From the NCBI GenBank assembly GCA_003450915.1, contig DMEM01000198.1, forward strand, positions 1 through 11,295: DNA of 11,295 nucleotides. Reading direction: 5' to 3'. The notes beneath the pieces were generated by a model. The model ran no database searches, was not told the origin of the DNA, and saw nothing but the letters and a program-made list of their open reading frames with translations. The stretch is from Alphaproteobacteria bacterium (lineage in GTDB: Bacteria; Pseudomonadota; Alphaproteobacteria; UBA1280; UBA12223). Of the stretch, positions 1 to 6,329 are shown piece after piece (within the stretch, counting starts at the first letter, position 1; each line of letters starts with the position of its first letter). Both the position numbers and the translations under genes were made by a program.

Positions 1-13
1 CTTTTCATGGTAA

Positions 14-19
14 TATAAT
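14..19 (+). promoter_or_regulatory. candidate -10 box for the first gene
   Basis: A perfect TATAAT lies 42 bases before the first start codon. Its -35 partner would fall outside the window, so the promoter can only be half seen. The surrounding DNA is almost pure A and T, so a chance match is quite possible. Confidence 0.35.
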
Positions 20-61
20 AAAAAAAATAATAAATAAAATAATAAATAAAAGGAAAATATT

Positions 62-586
62 ATGCATTCTATCTTTTCACTTAGAAATTTAACAGTTGAT
101 TTTGCAATGCTAAATGGTGCTTTAGCAAAATTAGCAAAAGTATTGGCATTTTTAATTGTGTACTCTTATGTAGGTAGCTACATTGTTGGTATTGTTGCAA
201 TTGCTTTTAAAGGTAGTTCATTAGAATTAATCACATATTGTACAGCTGTTTCACTACTATTAAACATTCTAATCTTTTCACTTCTATTCCTATTCATTTT
301 CATGATGTATATGAAAAAAGAAGAGTTTGAGTCAAAACTTGCCGCATTAAAGCCAGAATATTTAGACTTTTTAAGTGGTCAACCTCAAAGTATCGATGTT
401 TGTAAAGAACAATACTCAAAAGAAGAAGATTATAAAAAAGATTTATTTATGCTAAATGTTCTAGCTGAGAAAAAACTTGTTAAAAGAATTTTCTCTGATG
501 AGGAGTCTCACAGCTTTGAAGTTGATCTACAAGCTTTTAACCTTTTACATATGAATAGTAAAAAAACTACTAAAGCTAAAGCATAG
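62..586 (+). CDS. hypothetical membrane protein, two transmembrane helices and a cytoplasmic tail
   Basis: I do not recognise this 174-residue protein. It has two strongly hydrophobic segments, about residues 26-49 and 57-84, followed by a charged, lysine- and glutamate-rich soluble tail of about 90 residues ending in a basic stretch (KKTTKAKA). That layout suggests an inner-membrane protein with a cytoplasmic C-terminal domain; no catalytic motif is visible. The ATG start is supported by an AGGA Shine-Dalgarno sequence about 8 bases upstream. It is a single-gene unit: a Rho-independent terminator follows at 598-630 and the next gene has its own promoter. The upstream neighbour is outside the window, so context gives no clue to function. 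Confidence 0.75.
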   Translation: MHSIFSLRNLTVDFAMLNGALAKLAKVLAFLIVYSYVGSYIVGIVAIAFKGSSLELITYCTAVSLLLNILIFSLLFLFIFMMYMKKEEFESKLAALKPEYLDFLSGQPQSIDVCKEQYSKEEDYKKDLFMLNVLAEKKLVKRIFSDEESHSFEVDLQAFNLLHMNSKKTTKAKA

Positions 587-597
587 TGCAAAGACAG

Positions 598-630
598 AAA
601 AAGCAGCTAATCAAAGCTGCTTTTTATTTT
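598..630 (+). terminator. Rho-independent terminator after the first gene
   Basis: A perfect 11-base-pair stem (AAAAAGCAGCT / AGCTGCTTTTT) with a six-base AATCAA loop runs into a T-rich tract (TTTTTATTTT), 11 bases after the stop codon. Confidence 0.9.
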
Positions 631-639
631 GTTAATATA

Positions 640-668
640 TTGATTTTTTTATACTTTATGGTTATACT
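640..668 (+). promoter_or_regulatory. sigma-70-type promoter for the CYTH gene
   Basis: TTGATT (640-645) and TATACT (663-668) are separated by 17 bases, giving four of six and five of six matches to the housekeeping consensus. The expected transcription start near 675 leaves a leader of about 47 bases before the CYTH start codon. It lies just after the preceding terminator, which fits an independent transcription unit. Confidence 0.55.
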
Positions 669-721
669 TTGCTGGTTGTATAGTCACATTTTTTTCTTAA
701 CTCTTAATATAGGTATGTATA

Positions 722-1393
722 ATGGCTAAAGAAATAGAACGTAAATTTATTTTTAAAGGCGGAGTTCAAGCTGCTAAAGACTTTCTTGATAAGCAAGAAG
801 CTATTAGCCCTAACGGTGTGAAAGAAGTAGAAATTAATCAATATTACTTTCTTTCTCAATTAGTAGTCGTTAGTTTTGATTTTCTTAGCTATGAATGGAA
901 AATTTTCTTTAATGAGCAGAATAAAAAGCTATCTATTCCTGCTTTAGAAGAGGAAAAAGAACAGATTGTGGATCTTCTCTCAGGTAATCTGCTAGCTAAT
1001 TTGGTTGATATTAAGAGGTCATCTTTTCGTTTAAGAAAAAGTGATGAACAGTGGATTTTTACAGCTAAATTTAATGAAGATGATGAGTTTGAGTATGAAA
1101 TTAACTTAGATTCAGATATCGCAGAATACTCATTTAAAAACTTACCGCCTGTTTTTAAACAGCGTTTTAAAATGAAGTTTTCTGAGCTTAAAACAGATTT
1201 AGACTTCTTTAAGTCAAATGCTTCAAAAATCGACCACTTGCTGGAGTTTGAGTTCCCTTCTTATAAAGATGCTAAAAGCTTTAATCCGGCTCATTATGGT
1301 TTAGAGGTGATTGAAGTTTCTGGCGATAGTAGGTATAAAAACTTATTTATTGCCTTAGCTAATTACAATGAGGCTAGTGCAGGAGTTGTTTAG
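722..1393 (+). CDS. CYTH domain protein (triphosphatase / adenylate cyclase-like fold)
   Basis: The N-terminus carries the CYTH signature ExExK (E4-I-E-R-K8). Further family landmarks follow in order: FRLRK at 102-106, TAKF at 114-117, EYEI at 124-127, KQRF at 146-149, LEFEF at 174-178 and EVSGDSRYKN at 198-207. These supply the alternating acidic and basic residues that line the CYTH tunnel and bind metal and a triphosphate substrate. CYTH proteins include inorganic triphosphatases, thiamine triphosphatases and class IV adenylate cyclases; the sequence alone does not choose between them, though the compact bacterial form is usually a triphosphatase. At 223 residues it is longer than the common 150-170 residue form because about 60 extra residues (about 43-101) separate the first strand from the FRLRK strand. 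The start has a modest AGGT ribosome site; a nearby upstream ATG at 715 is out of frame and stops at once. Confidence 0.82.
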   Translation: MAKEIERKFIFKGGVQAAKDFLDKQEAISPNGVKEVEINQYYFLSQLVVVSFDFLSYEWKIFFNEQNKKLSIPALEEEKEQIVDLLSGNLLANLVDIKRSSFRLRKSDEQWIFTAKFNEDDEFEYEINLDSDIAEYSFKNLPPVFKQRFKMKFSELKTDLDFFKSNASKIDHLLEFEFPSYKDAKSFNPAHYGLEVIEVSGDSRYKNLFIALANYNEASAGVV

Positions 1394-1407
1394 CATCTTT
1401 GCTTGTT

Positions 1408-1437
1408 AAAAAAGAACCGCATTATGCGGTTCTTTTA
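1408..1437. terminator. bidirectional terminator between convergent genes
   Basis: A 12-base-pair stem (AAAAGAACCGCA / TGCGGTTCTTTT) with a three-base loop is flanked by an A tract on the left and a T tract on the right, so it reads as a terminator on both strands. It serves the CYTH gene on the plus strand and proS on the minus strand, whose stop codons are 14 and 17 bases away. Confidence 0.9.
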
Positions 1438-1453
1438 TTGTGTTTATTATGTA

Positions 1454-2965
1454 CTAGTATGCTCTTGCAAATAAAGCTCTTTGTTTTGATGGTTCTCCGG
1501 TAAATGCACATTTACCTACTTTACCAGCTTCTGCAAATGGTAGGCAGCGAATAGTTACACCTAAATCTTCTTTGATTTTAGCTTCAAGTTCAGCATCTCC
1601 ATTCCAATGAGTTAATGCAAAACCTGGAGCTTTTGCACCTTCTTCATCTTTAGCAAAGAATTTGTAAAACTCTTCTTTAGTATCAATATGTTTAGTATTG
1701 TCTAAAATAAGTTTTTCAGCTTTTGCTAATAGGTTTTCATGCATATCATCTAAAATTAATTTAACTTGTTCAACAAATTGAGCTTTATCCATTGATACTT
1801 TATCTTTAGCATCTTTATCACGGCGTGCCATGAATACAGAATTAGCTTCAAGTTCTTTAGCACCAATTTCAAGTCTTAGAGGAATACCTTTTCTTACCCA
1901 GTCCCAAGCTCTTGAGTTTGAGTCTGATTTGTCAATAACAACATCAATTGCTCTGCCATAGTATGCTAATTCACCTAGTTCTTTTTTAAGGTTTTCACAG
2001 TAATCTAAAACAGCCTCAGCTTTTTCTTTGTTTTTAAGCATTGGAATAATTACAATATGGCTTGGTGCAACACGAGGAGGCAGTACTAAACCATCATCAT
2101 CAGAGTGAGTTGCAATAAGACCACCAATTTGACGAGTTGAAACGCCCCATGATGTTGTCCAAACATGCTCTTCTTTTCCTTCTTCAGATTGGAAAGTAAT
2201 ATTTAAAGATTTAGCAAAATTTTGACCTAAAAAGTGTGATGTACCAGCTTGTAGTGCTTTTAATTCTTGAGTCATAGTTTCAAATGTGTAAGTTGAAACA
2301 GCTCCTGGGAATTTTTCAGATTCTGATTTAATACCAGGGATTGAAGGTATTGCCATTAGGTCTTGGTTTACATCAGTATAAACTTCAAGCATTTGACGAG
2401 AGTATGAATCAGCACATTCAGCTGTTGCATGACAGGTATGACCTTCTTGCCATAAAAACTCTGAAGTTCTTAAAAATGGTCTAGTTCTGCCTTCCCAACG
2501 CATAACATTTGCCCACTGGTTAATGCAGAATGGTAGGTCACGGTATGAGTTGATCCAGCGTGAGAATGCCTCACCAATAACCATTTCAGATGTTGGACGA
2601 ATTAAGAAAGGTTCTTCTAGTTTCCCTGCTGGAACTAGCTTGCCGTTTGCATCTTTTTCTAATCTTGAGTGAGTAACAATTGCTGATTCCATAGCAAAAC
2701 CTTCAACGTGGTCTGCTTCTTTTTGCATGTAGTCAAGAGGAATTAGTAGAGGGAAGTATGCATTTTGAACACCTTTTTCTTTAAAGCGTTTATCAAATTC
2801 TGTTTTAATATTTTCCCAAATACCTAAACCCCATGGCTTAATTGTCATACAGCCACGAACAGGAGAATTTTCTGCTAGCTCAGCCATTTTTACAACTTCT
2901 AGGTACCATTTTGAATAGTCTTCGGCACGAGTAACGCCTAATGCGTTTTTCTTTTGTTTTGCCAT
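1454..2965 (-). CDS. proS: prolyl-tRNA synthetase, archaeal/eukaryotic type
   Basis: This cytoplasmic class II synthetase charges tRNA-Pro. The 503-residue length, RPTSE at 123-127, the motif 2 region from R156 (RWEGRTRPFLRTSEF, then WQEGHT), and a motif 3 region with GVSTR, HSDD and GLVLPP (about 274-297) are diagnostic of the archaeal/eukaryotic ProRS group. The editing insertion of the usual proteobacterial enzyme is absent. The chain ends in the group's characteristic C-terminal tyrosine (ARAY). The C-terminal zinc site looks decayed: in the family pattern WCG..C..C..C, the first, second and fourth cysteines are N455, L460 and T489 here, and only C486 remains. The ATG is preceded by AAGGT at good spacing. 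It lies downstream of lysS on the same strand, and whether the two are co-transcribed is unclear. The enzyme type suggests replacement of the ancestral gene by horizontal transfer, which is an inference. Confidence 0.96.
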   Translation of the reverse strand: MAKQKKNALGVTRAEDYSKWYLEVVKMAELAENSPVRGCMTIKPWGLGIWENIKTEFDKRFKEKGVQNAYFPLLIPLDYMQKEADHVEGFAMESAIVTHSRLEKDANGKLVPAGKLEEPFLIRPTSEMVIGEAFSRWINSYRDLPFCINQWANVMRWEGRTRPFLRTSEFLWQEGHTCHATAECADSYSRQMLEVYTDVNQDLMAIPSIPGIKSESEKFPGAVSTYTFETMTQELKALQAGTSHFLGQNFAKSLNITFQSEEGKEEHVWTTSWGVSTRQIGGLIATHSDDDGLVLPPRVAPSHIVIIPMLKNKEKAEAVLDYCENLKKELGELAYYGRAIDVVIDKSDSNSRAWDWVRKGIPLRLEIGAKELEANSVFMARRDKDAKDKVSMDKAQFVEQVKLILDDMHENLLAKAEKLILDNTKHIDTKEEFYKFFAKDEEGAKAPGFALTHWNGDAELEAKIKEDLGVTIRCLPFAEAGKVGKCAFTGEPSKQRALFARAY

Positions 2966-2997
2966 ATTAAATTACCTTGTTTTAATTTTTTGTCTTT

Positions 2998-3025
2998 GAG
3001 ATCCCGGATCGAGCCCAGGATGACG
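2998..3025. repeat. REP-like imperfect palindrome in the proS 5' region
   Basis: On the minus strand this reads CGTCATCCTGGGCTCGATCC followed by GGGATCTC. ATCC (3001-3004) pairs with GGAT (3018-3021), and GG (3006-3007) with CC (3015-3016), around a short loop. It is much richer in G and C than the surrounding intergenic DNA. It resembles the dispersed 'GTCATCC-GGGCTTGA-CC-GGGATC' palindromes common between genes in alphaproteobacterial chromosomes. Only one copy is in the window, so its repeated nature is inferred from that resemblance. Confidence 0.6.
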
Positions 3026-3072
3026 TATGATGATGTTTGTATGCTCAAATAATGTGGTGTTTTGGAAGAGAA

Positions 3073-3130
3073 GTTGCCCCGTTATTTAGGAAGTGTACAT
3101 TATTGTACATGACGACAATAACGAGGTGAC
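3073..3130. repeat. long symmetrical nested palindrome between lysS and proS
   Basis: Outer arms 3073-3086 (GTTGCCCCGTTATT) and 3117-3130 (AATAACGAGGTGAC) pair over 14 positions with one mismatch and two G-T pairs. Inner arms TGTACA (3094-3099) and TGTACA (3104-3109) pair perfectly around a TTAT loop. Seven unpaired bases lie on each side between the two stems, so the whole 58-base unit is symmetrical. It has no T tract and so is unlikely to be a simple terminator. It could be a dispersed palindromic element, a processing site between lysS and proS, or a regulator site. Confidence 0.65.
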
Positions 3131-3152
3131 TAATCAAACAAAACAGCCATTA

Positions 3153-4649
3153 TTAATCTTCTGCCTTCATGTGAGGGAAGAAGATAACGTCACGGATTGA
3201 TGGAGCGTTTGTTAGTAACATAACGAATCTATCGATACCTAAGCCTGCACCTCCTGTAGGCATTAAACCATATTCTAAAGCTCTAACGAAGTCTTTATCA
3301 TAAGGCATAGCTTCTTCATCACCTTGCTTAGATTGTTCCATTTGTGCAGCAAATCTTTCAGCTTGGTCAATAGGGTCATTTAACTCAGAGAATAGGTTTG
3401 AGTATTCACGACCTGCGATAAATAGCTCAGCTCTTTCTGTTTCAGTTGTTGAACCTTCATGTAGTTTAGCTAATGGAGAAACTTCAATAGGATGGTCCAT
3501 AATAAATGTTGGGTTTACGATGTGATGTTCACATAGCTCTTCAAAACATTCGTTTAGGATGTAACCGTGGTTCCAACCTTCTTTAACATGAACTCCCTTA
3601 GATTCAGCAAAAGCTTTAATAGTTTCTGTGCTTTCTAGGTCAGCATCTGTAGCGCCACCCCATTTTTTAACAGCTTCTTTCATAGGAATTCTAGCCCAGT
3701 CTTCAGCTTTTAATGAAATTTCTTGGTCGCCATAAGTAAGCTCTAAGCCACCTGTTAATTTTTCACAAACATATGTCATTAAGTTTTGTACAAAATCCAT
3801 TTGGTCGTGGTAGTTCATGTGTGTGCCATACCATTCTAGCATTGTGAATTCTGGGTTGTGTCTTGTTGAAACACCTTCGTTTCTGAAGTTTTTACCAATT
3901 TCAAATACTTTATCAAAGCCACCAACTACTAATCTTTTTAGATATAGTTCAGGTGCAACACGCATATACATAGGCATGTCTAGTGCGTTATGATGAGTTT
4001 CAAATGGGCTTGCTGAAGCACCACCTTGTAGAACTTGCATCGCAGGAGTTTCAACTTCCATATAATCTTGATCATTAAAGTATTCTCTAATTAGGTGAAT
4101 AGCTTGGCTTCTTTTTCTAAAAGTTTCTCTAACATCATTGTTCATGATAAGGTCAACATAACGCTGGCGATATCTAACTTCAGTGTCTGTTAAACCGTGG
4201 AATTTATCAGGTAGAGGTCTTAAAGTTTTGTTTAATAGTCTCCATGATGTGATTTGTAGAGTCATTTCTCCAGTATTAGTCATGCCCATAGTACCAGTTG
4301 CACCAATTAGGTCACCTAAATCTGAAAAATCTTTAAAGAATTTAAATTCATCAGCACCAACTCCATCAACGCTAATTGCGATTTGAATATCAGCTGAGCC
4401 GTCTTGAACTCTAACAAAAGCTAATTTACCCATTTTTCTTAAGAACATAATACGTCCAGCAATAGAAAATTCTTCGCCTGCAGCTGCTTCAATGATTTCT
4501 TCTCTTGTTTCAAAAGGTTTGTACTTCTTCACAATGTCAGCAATCTTGTGTTTGGGTCTGAAATCGTTCGGGTACATTACCTTACCAGAAGCTTTAATTT
4601 CATTAAATTTCTCTTTTCTTGCTAACATTACTTGGTTCATATCTTCCAT
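3153..4649 (-). CDS. lysS: lysyl-tRNA synthetase, class II
   Basis: This cytoplasmic enzyme charges tRNA-Lys. The 498-residue protein shows the full class II LysRS plan: an N-terminal OB-fold anticodon-binding domain (about 60-140, with FSIAGRIMFLRKMGKLAFV), RYRQRYVDLI at 159-168, motif 1 around 178-204, motif 2 FEIGKNFRNEGVSTRHNPEF at 249-268, and motif 3 GLGIDRF at 469-475 followed by SIRDVIFFPHMK. No key residue appears to be missing. The start codon has a strong AAAGGAG ribosome site 9 bases upstream. A promoter on the minus strand (TTGTTT at 4764-4759, TATAAT at 4741-4736) gives a leader of about 80 bases with a hairpin near its 5' end. Classical Rickettsia use a class I LysRS, so the class II enzyme argues against a typical Rickettsiaceae host. 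Confidence 0.98.
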   Translation of the reverse strand: MEDMNQVMLARKEKFNEIKASGKVMYPNDFRPKHKIADIVKKYKPFETREEIIEAAAGEEFSIAGRIMFLRKMGKLAFVRVQDGSADIQIAISVDGVGADEFKFFKDFSDLGDLIGATGTMGMTNTGEMTLQITSWRLLNKTLRPLPDKFHGLTDTEVRYRQRYVDLIMNNDVRETFRKRSQAIHLIREYFNDQDYMEVETPAMQVLQGGASASPFETHHNALDMPMYMRVAPELYLKRLVVGGFDKVFEIGKNFRNEGVSTRHNPEFTMLEWYGTHMNYHDQMDFVQNLMTYVCEKLTGGLELTYGDQEISLKAEDWARIPMKEAVKKWGGATDADLESTETIKAFAESKGVHVKEGWNHGYILNECFEELCEHHIVNPTFIMDHPIEVSPLAKLHEGSTTETERAELFIAGREYSNLFSELNDPIDQAERFAAQMEQSKQGDEEAMPYDKDFVRALEYGLMPTGGAGLGIDRFVMLLTNAPSIRDVIFFPHMKAED

Positions 4650-4705
4650 ATAGAAGTACTCCTTTAATTAAAATTTTGTTTGATTTGTCTTTAAGTTAAA
4701 ATTAA

Positions 4706-4724
4706 GTGGTTAAACAATAACCAC
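4706..4724 (-). promoter_or_regulatory. perfect inverted repeat in the lysS leader
   Basis: GTGGTTA (4706-4712) and TAACCAC (4718-4724) form a perfect 7-base-pair stem with a 5-base loop. It lies just downstream of the predicted lysS transcription start (about 4729), so it would sit at the very 5' end of the mRNA or act as an operator. No T tract follows it on the lysS strand. Confidence 0.5.
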
Positions 4725-4735
4725 AATTGTTTTAA

Positions 4736-4764
4736 ATTATAGCGAAATAACAGAGAAAAAACAA
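4736..4764 (-). promoter_or_regulatory. promoter for lysS
   Basis: Read on the minus strand, TTGTTT (4764-4759) is followed after 17 bases by a perfect TATAAT (4741-4736). The position upstream of lysS and the canonical spacing make it the best promoter candidate for that gene. Confidence 0.6.
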
Positions 4765-4773
4765 GAAAAAAGC

Positions 4774-4801
4774 TTGAAAATGTTCTTTTTATGATTATCA
4801 T
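4774..4801 (+). promoter_or_regulatory. promoter for the 79-residue membrane protein gene
   Basis: TTGAAA (4774-4779) and TATCAT (4796-4801) each match five of six consensus bases and are 16 bases apart. The promoter is divergent from that of lysS and about 50 bases before the start codon. A short perfect palindrome, ATGAT-T-ATCAT (4791-4801), overlaps the -10 box and could be an operator. Confidence 0.5.
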
Positions 4802-4852
4802 AAGTATACAGAAATAAAAAATTCAGTTTTTAACTTCCTAGAGGATAGAAAG

Positions 4853-5092
4853 ATGTTTGATCATTTTTTTGCTTTTGCTATATCTTTTGTGGTGATGATT
4901 CCAGTGTGTTATGCTAAAGGATATTTGAAAGATCCTAAGAAAACAGTAAAATGGGTTCTATTATATGTGAGCTCTAGTTTCGCGGCCCTCACAATTCTGG
5001 ATAATATTGATAAGTTGAGTGTGTATCTATGCTTCTTGCTTGTTGTTTCTTTATATGTTGCTAATGAATCTTTAAAGAGTGTTTTCGATTAA
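4853..5092 (+). CDS. small hypothetical membrane protein
   Basis: This 79-residue protein is not recognised. Three hydrophobic stretches (about residues 4-21, 33-50 and 54-71) are separated by a short basic loop (KGYLKDPKK) and a polar turn (DNIDK), which suggests a three-helix integral membrane protein. The ATG has a good AGAGGA ribosome site, and a divergent promoter lies upstream, so it looks like a real small gene. It precedes rmuC on the same strand with only a weak terminator-like hairpin between, so some read-through is possible. No conserved motif hints at a function. Confidence 0.7.
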   Translation: MFDHFFAFAISFVVMIPVCYAKGYLKDPKKTVKWVLLYVSSSFAALTILDNIDKLSVYLCFLLVVSLYVANESLKSVFD

Positions 5093-5093
5093 T

Positions 5094-5119
5094 AAAAGCC
5101 CTTCGGAGTTGTTTTTTTA
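5094..5119 (+). terminator. weak terminator candidate with a UUCG loop
   Basis: AAAAGCCC and GAGTTGTTTT can pair around a C(TTCG)G tetraloop, and a run of seven Ts follows. The stem contains two mismatches and a G-T pair, so it is probably weak or leaky, relying on the stable tetraloop. Confidence 0.4.
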
Positions 5120-5187
5120 TTTGTACTAGTAAAAAAAATGAAAATAAGTTATGATATATTCTAAATAATAAATGGAGAATTTTATCT

Positions 5188-6312
5188 ATGCTTGAAGCAA
5201 TATTTTTATTAGTTGGTATGATTATTGGTGCAGGACTTGTTTGGTCTATTAATCACTTTTTACTAAAAAAAGATAATGAAAAAAATGAACATCTGAAAGC
5301 TGTGTTTAATGAGCTTTCTCAAAGTGCATTAGATACCCAATCTGAAAGGTTTTTACAATTAGCTCAAACAAAATTAGAAGCTCAAACAAAAGAAGGTGAA
5401 AAAGACCTTGAAGGTAAGAAAAAGCTTATTGATAGCTCTCTAACTAATCTAAAAGGTGACTTAAATAAGGTTGAAAATCTGATTTCAGAGATGGAAAAAC
5501 AGCGTTCGCAAACTTATGGTAGCTTATCCAATCAGCTAAAAACAGCAACTGAACAAACAGTTAGCTTACAGCAAGTAACAAATGAGTTAAAGTCGGTTCT
5601 TTCAAATACAAAAGTACGTGGTCAATGGGGTGAGCGTATGGCTGAAGATATTTTAAGAATGGCTGGCTTTATCGAAGGTGTTCAGTATGAAAAGCAAGAA
5701 ATGCAAGAAGGAGGTAAATCAAAGCCAGATTTTACCTTTAAAATGCCAGACGGTCATATCCTAAATATGGATGTAAAGTTTCCACTTAATAGTTATTTGA
5801 ATTACCTATCGGCTGAAGCTGATGTAGATAAAGAGTCTCATAAAAAGCAGTTCTTAAGAGATGCAAAGCTTAGAATTACAGAAATTGGTGATAGAAATTA
5901 TATTAATAACAATACTTTAGATTATGTTCTATTATTTATTCCAAATGAGCAGGTTTACAGTTTTATTAATGAGCACGATCGTACAATTTTAGATGAAGCA
6001 TTAAAAAGAAAAGTTATTATTTGCGGTCCTAACACGCTTTATGCTATTTTAGCGGTTGTTCGTCAAGCTGCAGATAATTTCCAGCTAGAAAAAACATCGT
6101 CTGAAATTTTAAAAGTTTTAGCAGATTTTAAAAAGCAGTGGAGTTTATACACTTCTGAGTTTGAAAAACTTGATAAACAATTTGATACGTTTGAAAAAAC
6201 ATTCTCTAAAGTAAAATTAGACCGTTCAAGGTTGTTAGAAAAACAACTGGATAAGGTTGAAGAGTTAAGAAATAGAGAAAACTTAAAACAATTAACTCTA
6301 GAAGAAAAATAA
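5188..6312 (+). CDS. rmuC: DNA recombination protein RmuC
   Basis: RmuC proteins are membrane-anchored, nuclease-fold proteins that limit rearrangements at inverted repeats; their exact biochemistry is poorly known. The 374-residue protein has an N-terminal membrane anchor (about 3-21), a long coiled-coil stalk (about 30-140) and the conserved RmuC domain: RGQWGE at 144-149, PDFTF at 180-184, DVKFPL at 195-200 and CGPNTLYAIL at 279-288. The E149, D181 and D195-x-K197 arrangement fits the restriction-endonuclease-like core suggested for the family. The ATG follows a GGAG ribosome site about 10 bases upstream. gloB begins 17 bases after its stop, so the two are probably one transcript. Length and motifs are normal, with no sign of damage. 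Confidence 0.94.
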   Translation: MLEAIFLLVGMIIGAGLVWSINHFLLKKDNEKNEHLKAVFNELSQSALDTQSERFLQLAQTKLEAQTKEGEKDLEGKKKLIDSSLTNLKGDLNKVENLISEMEKQRSQTYGSLSNQLKTATEQTVSLQQVTNELKSVLSNTKVRGQWGERMAEDILRMAGFIEGVQYEKQEMQEGGKSKPDFTFKMPDGHILNMDVKFPLNSYLNYLSAEADVDKESHKKQFLRDAKLRITEIGDRNYINNNTLDYVLLFIPNEQVYSFINEHDRTILDEALKRKVIICGPNTLYAILAVVRQAADNFQLEKTSSEILKVLADFKKQWSLYTSEFEKLDKQFDTFEKTFSKVKLDRSRLLEKQLDKVEELRNRENLKQLTLEEK

Positions 6313-6329
6313 AGGGAAAAATACGCTTT

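Noticed and set aside
2966..3152. T-box or other tRNA-sensing leader ahead of proS
   Set aside because: No T-box core sequence and no terminator/antiterminator pair is visible on the minus strand; the palindromes look like repeat elements.
4183..4386. Plus-strand open frame of 67 codons inside lysS
   Set aside because: It is fully antisense to the conserved N-terminal region of lysS and has no ribosome site or recognisable product.
4791..4801. ATGAT-T-ATCAT palindrome as a Fur-type iron box
   Set aside because: Eleven symmetrical bases in AT-rich DNA are too few for a Fur call, and nothing in the downstream gene suggests iron regulation. It is kept only as a note on the promoter.
5121..5160. 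Promoter directly before rmuC (TTGTAC with TATGAT)
   Set aside because: The spacing is 23 bases, outside the working range, and no better -35 box pairs with TATGAT or TATATT here.
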